Source: Flavobacterium kingsejongi
Lineage (GTDB): Bacteria > Bacteroidota > Bacteroidia > Flavobacteriales > Flavobacteriaceae
Direction of reading: 5' to 3'
DNA length: 64,000 nt
NCBI RefSeq assembly: GCF_003076475.1
Contig: NZ_CP020919.1
Coordinates: 558,001 to 622,000 of the forward strand
A program made the position numbers and the translations under genes. Position 1 is the stretch's first letter. The number at the start of each line of letters is the position of its first letter. Positions 43,845 to 51,592 of this stretch are shown here, in pieces. The notes under the pieces are model-generated. The model ran no database searches. It was not told the DNA's origin and saw only the letters and a list, made by a program, of their open reading frames with translations.

Positions 43845-45542
43845 TTACCGGATGTCTTTTAGCCGAAGCTGTAATGTGGTCGTATTATTAAAGTGGTTTT
43901 CCTCGATACAGTAAATCCCTTCAAACAGCGCCCGGTCTTTGACCTGTGCTATCTTAGCGCCCAGGTTAAAACCTATTGCAGCAAATCCATCAGGGGTCGC
44001 CTGCTGCTGTTGTTTGAGGTACAAACGGATGTGTGCATCCTTTTCGCCCATTGTTTTACCATAACCGGTATCATACAGATTTTTAGTATGGAAAACCGGA
44101 GCCATATTCAAAGGCCCAAAGGGAGCGAACTGATTCAGGATCCGGATAAATTTGGGCGTAATGGCATCCAGCTCTATTTGGGCATCAATACTGATTTCAG
44201 GGATCCGCAATTCCTCCGGGATGGTATCGGCAACCACCGCTTCAAATTTGGCTTTAAAACCGTCATATTGTTCCGGAAGCAAGGTCAGGCCAGCAGCATA
44301 TTTATGTCCGCCAAACTGCACGATGTAGTCGGAACAGGCCTCCAATGCATTGTATACATCAAAATCTTTAACGGAACGTGCCGAAGCGGCATACTTCTCT
44401 CCGCTTTTGGTAAAGACGAGCGTAGGCCGGTAGTAGGTTTCGGTGAGGCGGGAGGCCACAATCCCAATTACGCCTTTGTGCCAATCCTCCTGGTATACTA
44501 CAGACGAAAAGCGCTCTTTTTCATTATTGGTTTCAATCTGCAATAAGGCTTCGATCGTAATTTGCTTGTCGAGCCCTTTGCGTTCGGAGTTGTAATTTTC
44601 TATTTCTGCGGCAAATTGCTGTGCCTGGTCAAAATTAAACTCGGTCAGTAATTCCACCGCATGATTGCCGTGTTTAATCCGTCCCGCTGCATTGATCCGG
44701 GGAGCGATGATAAAAACAACATCGGTAATATCGAGTGTATCTTTTTTCAGTAAATGCACCAGGGCTTTAATGCCCGGACGCGGATTATCATTGATGACTT
44801 TTAATCCAAAATGTGCCATAATCCGGTTTTCCCCGGTCATGGGTACTATATCGGCGGCTATAGCAGTAGCGGCCAAATCCAGGTACGAAATCAAATCTTC
44901 GATTCCCTGTCCCCGGTTTTGTCCCAGTGCCTGGATCAACTTAAATCCTATTCCACAGCCACACAGTTCATCGTAAGGATAGTGACAATCTTCCCGTTTC
45001 GGATCCAGCACAGCGGCAGCATCCGGGAGTTCATCACCGGGGCGGTGGTGGTCTCCTATAATAAAATCGATATTTCGGGCTTTGGCATAATTCACATGCT
45101 CGATGGACTTTATCCCGCAATCCAGCGCAATGATCAGGGAGATACCATTATCATCGGCATAATCAATGCCTTTGAACGACACCCCATAACCTTCGTCATA
45201 GCGGTCTGGAATATAAGTAGTAATGTCCGGATAATAGGTCTTGAGATAGGACGATACTAAGGACACTGCAGTAGTGCCGTCTACGTCATAATCGCCAAAA
45301 ACCATAATTCGCTCCCCTGCTGCTATTGCTTTTTCAATACGCGCCACCGCTTTATCCATATCCTTCATCAGGTAAGGATCGTGCAGGTCGTCCAGGGAAG
45401 GGCGGAAGAACTTCTTGGCTTCTTCAAATGTTTTTATTTCCCGCTGCACCAATAATCCTGCTATCACGGCATCGACCCCAAGAGTCTCCATAAGGTGCTG
45501 TACGGTTTCAGGACAAGGTTCCGGTTTTTGTTTCCAACGCAT
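43845..45542 (-). CDS. recJ: Single-stranded-DNA-specific exonuclease RecJ
   Basis: The 565-residue protein is a 5'-3' ssDNA exonuclease acting in recombination and mismatch repair. DHH-phosphoesterase motifs are visible: VFGDYDVDGTTAVSL (motif I), LIIALDCGIKSIEH (II), DFIIGDHHRPGDELPDA (III, the DHH) and the C-terminal DHHA1 part (VVYQEDWHKGVIGIVASRL, then FGGHKYAAGLTL). Length is normal for the family. It is the last gene of an operon with rsmI and a membrane protein (11-bp gap). Confidence 0.95.
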   Translation of the reverse strand: MRWKQKPEPCPETVQHLMETLGVDAVIAGLLVQREIKTFEEAKKFFRPSLDDLHDPYLMKDMDKAVARIEKAIAAGERIMVFGDYDVDGTTAVSLVSSYLKTYYPDITTYIPDRYDEGYGVSFKGIDYADDNGISLIIALDCGIKSIEHVNYAKARNIDFIIGDHHRPGDELPDAAAVLDPKREDCHYPYDELCGCGIGFKLIQALGQNRGQGIEDLISYLDLAATAIAADIVPMTGENRIMAHFGLKVINDNPRPGIKALVHLLKKDTLDITDVVFIIAPRINAAGRIKHGNHAVELLTEFNFDQAQQFAAEIENYNSERKGLDKQITIEALLQIETNNEKERFSSVVYQEDWHKGVIGIVASRLTETYYRPTLVFTKSGEKYAASARSVKDFDVYNALEACSDYIVQFGGHKYAAGLTLLPEQYDGFKAKFEAVVADTIPEELRIPEISIDAQIELDAITPKFIRILNQFAPFGPLNMAPVFHTKNLYDTGYGKTMGEKDAHIRLYLKQQQQATPDGFAAIGFNLGAKIAQVKDRALFEGIYCIEENHFNNTTTLQLRLKDIR

Positions 45543-45553
45543 AAAGGAAAAAA

Positions 45554-46231
45554 TTAAGATAGATAATAGATCGCCACAACATGCAAGGCAACGGCCATCA
45601 ATAAAACAAGGTATACGGTACGTTTGTAGGTACGGTCAAAAACGTTTTCTTCGAAATAACGGTTGAGTTCATTCGTAAAATGAGCTACTGCTTTTTCACG
45701 GTTATTGGCATCGAGGTCGGCCTTAATGGTTGTCAAGAATTCAGCCATCGGAATACGGTTCAGGATAAAACTAAAAATCTTCTGCACCCGGCCCGGTACA
45801 TTTCCATACACCTCCGTAGCGACTTCTTTGGCATTGACTATAGTGCCTACTTTAGTGCTCCCGCCTATTTTCACCTTACCGGCATAATAGGCATCAATAA
45901 TTTTTTCGGCAATGCGGGTTTTAAAAGCATCCATTTTATTAAAAAACAACGCCACCGTATCCATAAAAGCGCCTTTATACATTTTAGCAAAAGCAAACAG
46001 CGTAGAAAGTACTGCTACAACCAACATGACCACCAAATAGATGGAGGACTCCCGGGTAGTTTCTGCTCTTGTAAAATAGGTAAAACAGCCGTACGTTACA
46101 AAAACCAGGTGGGTTGCCACAAACAATGCCATCATCATAAAAACGCCAAAACCGGTCTTTGCAATATGCTTCCCCACCTCTTTCAGAAACGGAAGGGTTT
46201 GCTGAAATGTTGTTCCTTTTTCTTGTTCCAT
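45554..46231 (-). CDS. Membrane protein of unknown function between rsmI and recJ
   Basis: The 225-residue protein has three likely transmembrane segments: residues ~20-50 (FGVFMMMALFVATHLVFVTYG), ~58-80 (IYLVVMLVVAVLSTLFAFAKM) and the extreme C-terminus (TVYLVLLMAVALHVVAIYYL). A soluble, helix-rich stretch of about 110 residues lies between the second and third. No known domain is recognised. It starts 3 bp after the rsmI stop and ends 11 bp before recJ, so it is co-transcribed with them. The C-terminal anchor and helical loop suggest an envelope organising or signalling role, but that is a guess. Confidence 0.75.
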   Translation of the reverse strand: MEQEKGTTFQQTLPFLKEVGKHIAKTGFGVFMMMALFVATHLVFVTYGCFTYFTRAETTRESSIYLVVMLVVAVLSTLFAFAKMYKGAFMDTVALFFNKMDAFKTRIAEKIIDAYYAGKVKIGGSTKVGTIVNAKEVATEVYGNVPGRVQKIFSFILNRIPMAEFLTTIKADLDANNREKAVAHFTNELNRYFEENVFDRTYKRTVYLVLLMAVALHVVAIYYLS

Positions 46232-46234
46232 AGG

Positions 46235-46945
46235 TTAATCCTTTTCTTCTTTTCCTTCTTTTTTACTGGGCTTATCATTTTTACCCCCAACGACCACAAC
46301 AATTTCGCCCCGGGGTGCATTCTTTTCAAAATGTTCCAATACTTCCTTTACAGTGCCCCTTACATTTTCCTCATGCATTTTAGACAATTCACGGGAGACG
46401 GAAACCGGTCGGTCTTCTCCAAAGTAGGTAATAAATTCTGTTAGTGTTTTGACCAGTTTATGAGGCGATACATACAGGATCATGGTTCGGTTTTCTTCCG
46501 CCAGCGCCAGGTAACGGGTCTGTCTTCCTTTCTTGTCCGGTAGGAATCCTTCGAAGACAAATTTATCGTTTGGCAGTCCGCTGTTCACCAATGCTGGTAC
46601 AAAAGCGGTGGCGCCCGGCAGGCATTCCACATCAATTTTATGCTCTACACAAGCGCGGGTTAATAAAAATCCGGGATCGGAGATGGCGGGCGTACCGGCA
46701 TCGGAAATCAATGCAATGGTCTCTCCCGATTTCAATCGCGAAATAAGATGTTCCACCGTCTTATGCTCATTATGCATGTGGTGGCTCTGCATGTGGGTAC
46801 CAATTTCAAAATGTTTGAGCAACTTTCCGCTATTGCGGGTATCTTCTGCCAATATCAGGTCTACTTCCTTTAATACCCGGATCGCACGGAGCGTCATATC
46901 TTCAAGGTTCCCAATGGGTGTAGGAACAATATATAATTTAGACAT
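46235..46945 (-). CDS. rsmI: 16S rRNA (cytidine-1402-2'-O)-methyltransferase
   Basis: The ATG ending at 46945 (MSKLYIVPTPIGNLEDMTLRA) matches the family N-terminus; an in-frame ATG 11 codons earlier is less likely. The 236-residue protein has the tetrapyrrole-methylase fold: VPTPIGNLEDMTLRAIRVL, AEDTRNSGKLLKH, ISDAGTPAISDPG, LPGATAFVPALVNSGLP and the C-terminal VSRELSKMHEE plus PRGEIVVVVGG. It 2'-O-methylates C1402 in the decoding centre of 16S rRNA. It is the first gene of an operon with the membrane protein and recJ. Confidence 0.93.
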   Translation of the reverse strand: MSKLYIVPTPIGNLEDMTLRAIRVLKEVDLILAEDTRNSGKLLKHFEIGTHMQSHHMHNEHKTVEHLISRLKSGETIALISDAGTPAISDPGFLLTRACVEHKIDVECLPGATAFVPALVNSGLPNDKFVFEGFLPDKKGRQTRYLALAEENRTMILYVSPHKLVKTLTEFITYFGEDRPVSVSRELSKMHEENVRGTVKEVLEHFEKNAPRGEIVVVVGGKNDKPSKKEGKEEKD

Positions 46946-46976
46946 AGTCGTTTCTTTTAATGCTGTTGTATAATAC

Positions 46977-47010
46977 AAAGAATTCCGGTGCTCTACAACC
47001 GGAATTCTTT
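46977..47010 (-). terminator. Terminator between the acidic protein gene and rsmI
   Basis: AAAGAATTCCGG (46977-46988) and CCGGAATTCTTT (46999-47010) form a perfect 12-bp stem with a 10-nt loop, 38 bp after the acidic protein gene. Confidence 0.75.
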
Positions 47011-47047
47011 AAAATCGTCATTCCCCGTCGGGGAGATCGGGTATATG

Positions 47048-48211
47048 TTAGGAAAATTTATGCTCGATAATTTCCATAAAACGGTTTTCATAATCTTCTT
47101 TCCCTTCCCAGTTATTATAATCCGGTTTTACCAAATCTTCTATGAAATTGTAGGCATCCGGAAAATTATCAAAGGTGTTCAATTGGGAAAGTACACGGTT
47201 AAAGTCCTCACCACTACCACCAAAAAGGTATTTCTCAAAAGCAATACGGTCATTAAGCCCAATAGTAATCGTTTTTTTGATGCTATCGTTGAGCGAAAGG
47301 GGTTTTGATTCTGATTTTGGGGTATACGCTACCTTCGGGATCGGGATGATTACTTCTTCGTTTTTTATAAAGTCTTCTTCAATCCGGTCATTCTCCAAAA
47401 ATTCTTCGTGTTGTACCGGTGGCACTACGATTTCTTCGGCACGGACAAATATCGGATCAGGATGTACGTCCATCATGATATCATCGAAGGTAAATTGTTT
47501 TTTGATCTCGGATAAATTTGTTTCTGTCGTAGTTTCCTCTTTTTCGAACAAATCGAAATTCGGCACAAATTCATTCACTTCTTTTGCAGGTTCTTCCGAA
47601 GCAATTTCAGTAAGGGCTTCGGCAGCTTCTGTGGTTTCTTCCCCAACAATAGCCTCTTCTTCGTCTTCGTCCTCTATCTCGTCTTCATCATCATAAAGCG
47701 AATGCACAACAGGGGCTACTTCCGGAGTTTCCGCTTCAGCTGCTACTTCAGCCACAGGCTCCTCTTCGGCAATTGCCTCAGAGGCTGCTTCAGTTTCCGG
47801 TGCTATTTCAGCTTCCGGTGCAGCTGTTTCAATAGGTGCTTCTTCTTCCGCTTCAGTAATTTCGGCTACTTCTGCCTCTTCTTCAGCTTCCGGTTCCGGT
47901 GCGGTTTCAGCAATAGCGGATTCTTCCTCAGCTGGAACAACAGGAATTTCATCTGCTACTTCTTCTTCCTTTACTATTTCTTCTTTGTCGTTTTCGGACG
48001 TTTCAAAAATCCCTTCCAGTTTTTCTTCTATTTCCACATAGCCAATAGTAGGCTTCACTTCACCAAAATGCTCATCTACAAACCGTAACACCGTCAATTT
48101 CTCATAGAGTTTTTGCGTTTCTGCATACAACTGATTGATATCAGATTTATTTTTCAGCTGCAAAATTCTATGTGCGATGCTTATCAGGTCGGCTTCTAAC
48201 TTTTTTTTCAT
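47048..48211 (-). CDS. Acidic protein with glutamate/alanine-rich linker, unknown function
   Basis: This 387-residue protein has three parts. Residues 1-70 are a helical, conserved-looking head (MKKKLEADLISIAHRILQLK). Residues ~75-235 are a low-complexity, almost purely acidic and alanine-rich linker of EAE/EEA repeats. The C-terminal ~90 residues look folded (LSLNDSIKKTITIGLNDRIAFEKYLFGG ... FIEDLVKPDYNNWEGKEDYENRFMEIIEHKFS). No signal peptide or membrane segment is seen. It could be a scaffold linking two partners. It is divergent from thymidine kinase; no family name can be given. Confidence 0.75.
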   Translation of the reverse strand: MKKKLEADLISIAHRILQLKNKSDINQLYAETQKLYEKLTVLRFVDEHFGEVKPTIGYVEIEEKLEGIFETSENDKEEIVKEEEVADEIPVVPAEEESAIAETAPEPEAEEEAEVAEITEAEEEAPIETAAPEAEIAPETEAASEAIAEEEPVAEVAAEAETPEVAPVVHSLYDDEDEIEDEDEEEAIVGEETTEAAEALTEIASEEPAKEVNEFVPNFDLFEKEETTTETNLSEIKKQFTFDDIMMDVHPDPIFVRAEEIVVPPVQHEEFLENDRIEEDFIKNEEVIIPIPKVAYTPKSESKPLSLNDSIKKTITIGLNDRIAFEKYLFGGSGEDFNRVLSQLNTFDNFPDAYNFIEDLVKPDYNNWEGKEDYENRFMEIIEHKFS

Positions 48212-48313
48212 AACTTTTGAAATTATACGAAATAAACGGAGTGTTTTTTAATAAATTTGTTTTCGCTACAAAGTAATAAAAACTATTCATTTATACCCGC
48301 AGAAAAATAAAAA

Positions 48314-48943
48314 ATGTTTCTTGAAAATACAGTAAATCATAAAGAACAGTTTGGATGGATTGAAGTCATCTGCGGATCGATGTTTTCCGGTAAAACCGAA
48401 GAACTCATCCGAAGGCTGAAAAGGGCAAAATTTGCCAAACAGCGTGTAGAGATTTTTAAGCCCGCAATAGACACGCGCTATCACGATGAGATGGTAGTGT
48501 CCCATGATTCCAATGAAATCCGGTCTACTCCTGTTCCTGCCGCCGCAAACATCCGCATTCTTGCTGATGGCTGTGACGTTATTGGTATTGATGAAGCCCA
48601 GTTTTTTGATGATGAAATTGTCACAGTTTGCAATGACCTCGCCAACCAGGGTATTCGTGTGATTGTAGCAGGCCTGGACATGGATTTTAAAGGGAATCCT
48701 TTTGGCCCTATGCCCGCACTCATGGCCACCGCAGAATATGTGACTAAAGTGCATGCCGTATGTACCCGAACCGGGAATCTCGCCCACTTTAGTTTCCGCA
48801 AAGCCAACAATGACAACCTGGTCATGCTGGGAGAAACCGAAGAATATGAACCTCTCAGCCGTGCTGCCTATTTCAATGCCATGAAAAAGCAATCGGAGGC
48901 GTTGAAAAGTAGTAAGAAAGCAAGAGATGAAGAGTCTTTGTAG
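48314..48943 (+). CDS. tdk: Thymidine kinase (type II)
   Basis: The 209-residue enzyme phosphorylates thymidine with ATP (salvage of dTMP). Motifs are Walker [17 protein letters not shown], the Walker B-like [10 protein letters not shown], the substrate lasso region around [17 protein letters not shown], and the C-terminal [17 protein letters not shown]. The four zinc cysteines of classical type II kinases are not conserved; only one of the first pair remains (VCTRTG) and the second pair is absent. This matches a zinc-free form and does not look like gene decay. It is monocistronic and divergent from the acidic protein gene. Confidence 0.92.
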   Translation: MFLENTVNHKEQFGWIEVICGSMFSGKTEELIRRLKRAKFAKQRVEIFKPAIDTRYHDEMVVSHDSNEIRSTPVPAAANIRILADGCDVIGIDEAQFFDDEIVTVCNDLANQGIRVIVAGLDMDFKGNPFGPMPALMATAEYVTKVHAVCTRTGNLAHFSFRKANNDNLVMLGETEEYEPLSRAAYFNAMKKQSEALKSSKKARDEESL

Positions 48944-48964
48944 GTAAGTCTGGAAAAGCATAAA

Positions 48965-50677
48965 CTACCTATTATTATTTTCTTCCAATTTTTTTATAAA
49001 ATACGAAGGTTGTAATCCTGTTTTAGTGTAAAAAGCTCTTCCAAATGATTCTGTATTTGTAAAACCAACATCTTCTGATATTGCCTTAATGGTATATTTC
49101 CTGAATTTTTTATCTACCATTAATCTTTTAATGGCAAAATCAATTCTCAAATCATTGATATATTGGCTGAAATTTTTACCCTTGTAATGATTAATCACCT
49201 TTGATAAATAACTACTGTTTGTATCAAGTTCACGGGCAAAATCAGTTTGCTTAATATTAGGTTTTAAATAGCCTTTTTCGTTTTCAAATTGTGTTAGCTT
49301 TTTTAAAATTTCTCTTACAATCTCCTTGGGAACTGCAATGGGTTTTGCTTTATCATCTTTTATTAAAATTAAATTCTCCATTGGTTCTTCCTCTGCACTT
49401 TCTATTTCATACAAAGGAACTTGCATTAATTTATTGAAGCGCTCTTCAAAGAGAAATTTTTCCCTTCTGACTTTTATCAAATAAAATACAGCAAACCCAA
49501 ATGCGATACCCAATACCCCTCCAAAACCTAAAATAATTTTTTTCTCCTGATTGATTTTGTTAATCAGTTTTTCTTTTTCAGCAAAAAGCTTTGGTGTATC
49601 ATAATTTTTATTGATGCTCTCTGATAAGAATACTTTATTTTTATTAAAATAACTATCGATCTCAATCAGCCTATTTAAATAATACAATTGCCTTTTATCA
49701 TCATTTTCATCACGGCTGATTTCAATTAACCGAATATAATTATCCCTTAAATCACGGGAATATTTCTTCGTCATAATCAATATCGAATCTGCCTTCTCAT
49801 AATAATCTTTTGCGTTAGCTGGATTTACATCTCCTTTCATTATATTTTCCCCTTTATAATAATAACAGACGGCTAAATTCAATGGATCATCAACCTCTTT
49901 AATTAAAGGAATTGATTTATTCAAAAATAAATTACTTTGGGCAAAATCTTTCTTAAGATGGCAACATATGCCTTTATACATTTCAAAATACCGATAATAC
50001 GGATTGCTCCTTTCTAAATCCCGTAAGGCCTTATCTATATAGAACAAAGCAGTATCTATTTTACCTAAACGAATATAAATATCAGACATTACCCATTCTA
50101 CAAAAATCAAATCCAATTTCATTTCGGGTTTTGATTTAAAAAAACGATGGCTTTCCTCAAATAATGGCAAAGCTTCTTCTGGCTTGCCCAACTCAATCTT
50201 AACCAGCCCTATATATCTATTAATAAGTAATTTCTGTTCTAAATTACCCGATTTTTCAGAATATTGTTTTGCTATAAAAATATTTCCCAAAGCTTCTTGT
50301 AATCTAAGATTTATAAGAAAAAAATTGCCTTTTAGAATATAGCCTTTAGCCGGAAAATTAAAATCATTGCTGTCCTTTGTAAGCGCTATAATAGCATCAG
50401 CATACTGCAATGTATTCGATTTATCCTGCGAAATTAATGCCTTTAAATATAAGGCATTAGCTAAATCAACGGGATTATCTTTGATTATTGCTTTCCTATA
50501 ATAAATTTCTGTGTAAAATTCCTTCTTTTTTAAGTCCAATTCAGCACTATTGATCCGTTGTTCTAAAGTGGCAAAGCTAAATTTCAGCAAAGAATCAGGA
50601 ATAACTCCTTGCCATTTTTGTTGTGCAATTAAAACTGGGGCAATCATTAATAAAAAAATTGTAATTTTTTCTTTCAT
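48965..50677 (-). CDS. Membrane-anchored TPR protein with AraC-type DNA-binding domain
   Basis: The ATG ending at 50677 (MKEKITIFLLMIAPVLIAQQ) gives a signal peptide and 570 residues; an upstream in-frame ATG at 50734 adds 19 poor residues. Residues ~40-370 are TPR repeats expected in the periplasm. A single transmembrane helix follows (ILGFGGVLGIAFGFAVFYLIKV, ~385-406), and the cytoplasmic part ends in an AraC-type helix-turn-helix domain (FSQYINDLRIDFAIKRL ... AISEDVGFTNTESFGRAFYTKTGLQPSYFIKKL). This one-component layout is common in Flavobacterium. Base composition is clearly more AT-rich than its neighbours, so it may have been acquired. Confidence 0.85.
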   Translation of the reverse strand: MKEKITIFLLMIAPVLIAQQKWQGVIPDSLLKFSFATLEQRINSAELDLKKKEFYTEIYYRKAIIKDNPVDLANALYLKALISQDKSNTLQYADAIIALTKDSNDFNFPAKGYILKGNFFLINLRLQEALGNIFIAKQYSEKSGNLEQKLLINRYIGLVKIELGKPEEALPLFEESHRFFKSKPEMKLDLIFVEWVMSDIYIRLGKIDTALFYIDKALRDLERSNPYYRYFEMYKGICCHLKKDFAQSNLFLNKSIPLIKEVDDPLNLAVCYYYKGENIMKGDVNPANAKDYYEKADSILIMTKKYSRDLRDNYIRLIEISRDENDDKRQLYYLNRLIEIDSYFNKNKVFLSESINKNYDTPKLFAEKEKLINKINQEKKIILGFGGVLGIAFGFAVFYLIKVRREKFLFEERFNKLMQVPLYEIESAEEEPMENLILIKDDKAKPIAVPKEIVREILKKLTQFENEKGYLKPNIKQTDFARELDTNSSYLSKVINHYKGKNFSQYINDLRIDFAIKRLMVDKKFRKYTIKAISEDVGFTNTESFGRAFYTKTGLQPSYFIKKLEENNNR

Positions 50678-51219
50678 ATTAAAACAAGTGCTACTGCATT
50701 TTGAGGCAAACAACTTTAAATTATATTGGTACATTTTATCCGAATAGCATCAGCATTATAATACTATTATCAAATATTGAGAAGGTACATAAAAATGTAA
50801 ATCAGCGAAAACGTCCCAATCCAAATTAATAATTGTGAATTAATTTTAAGCATGGACACTTTGAGTCTGAATAGATGGAATAATACGTAAAAGCAAATTA
50901 GATACAATTGATTATCCAAAGAAGGACAAACAATGCTGAATATAGCGTGTATTAGTGGGGAACTAAAAAATTACAAAACCATCTCTGCTAAAATAGTCAT
51001 TATTTTAAAATAACAGATCCGTTCTTTTTAATTTTAAAAATATTCTATTTAAAAATTAAAGCGATATACTATAATCAATACATTGCTTTGAAAAATACTA
51101 AAGAATAAAATAATGGCAACCCCTATTTTTACTCTCCCTACAATACGAATACCGAAGAACTATAAATCCCGCAGTCAAAATACCCCTAAAAATTATCCTT
51201 TTGTAAAAAAAGCATCGCT
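50678..51219. other. AT-rich intergenic DNA
   Basis: No gene can be supported here. It contains an inverted repeat AAATTAAT-N8-ATTAATTT (50823-50846), which may be part of a control region of the TPR/AraC gene. The rest is AT-rich without clear structure up to the 41-bp repeat array. Confidence 0.45.
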
Positions 51220-51440
51220 GTCCACGATCGTGGACAAGCCGCTGCGCATTCGCTGAACTCATCCACGGTCGAAAATAGTCTCCTGCACGCTCGCTGAGTC
51301 CGTCCACTACCGTGGATAGCCTCCTGCACATTCGCTGACCCTGTCCACGATCGAAAATAGTCTCCTGCAGGTTCGCTGCGTCCGTCCACGATCGTGGACA
51401 GCCTCCTGCACACTTACTTTGCCCGTCTACGATAGCAGAC
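51220..51440. repeat. Tandem array of 41-bp repeats (five full units and one partial), alternating palindromic units
   Basis: Units begin at 51220, 51261, 51302, 51343, 51384 and 51425, an exact 41-bp period. Odd units start with a palindrome of the type GTCCACGATCGTGGAC (unit 3 is GTCCACTACCGTGGAT; partial unit 6 is GTCTACGATAGCAGAC). Even units replace the right half with GAAAATAG. All full units continue with a CTCCTGCAC..TCGCTG-like second half. The array is much richer in G+C than the DNA around it. Because 41 is not a multiple of three, it is not a protein-coding repeat. Confidence 0.9.
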
Positions 51441-51464
51441 AGGAACCAAAAAATTACAAGGCAT

Positions 51465-51525
51465 CATAATTCTGTTAAAACAGAATCATGCCCCCAACTG
51501 TTTCCAAAAAGAAATACTACTTTTG
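51465..51525 (+). promoter_or_regulatory. Operator-like palindrome and -7 box before murF-alr
   Basis: CATaATTCTGTT-AA-AACAGAATcATG (51465-51490) is a 26-bp palindrome with one mismatched pair. The -7 box candidate TACTTTTG lies at 51518-51525, 67 bp before the ATG at 51593. The palindrome overlaps the expected -33 region or lies just upstream, a typical regulator position. Confidence 0.45.
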
Positions 51526-51592
51526 AGAAAGCAATGCGCGCGTATTGCGACCAAAAATCTATTTAGCAATCCTACTCAATTTAGCTTCGTTC

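Noticed and set aside
51098..51413. Short minus-strand reading frames (MCRRLST... type) across the 41-bp array
   Set aside because: 41 is not a multiple of three, so similar peptides appear in all frames as a by-product of the repeat; no promoter or start signal supports them.
51220..51440. CRISPR array
   Set aside because: There are no unique spacers: the whole 41-bp unit repeats, and no cas genes are nearby.
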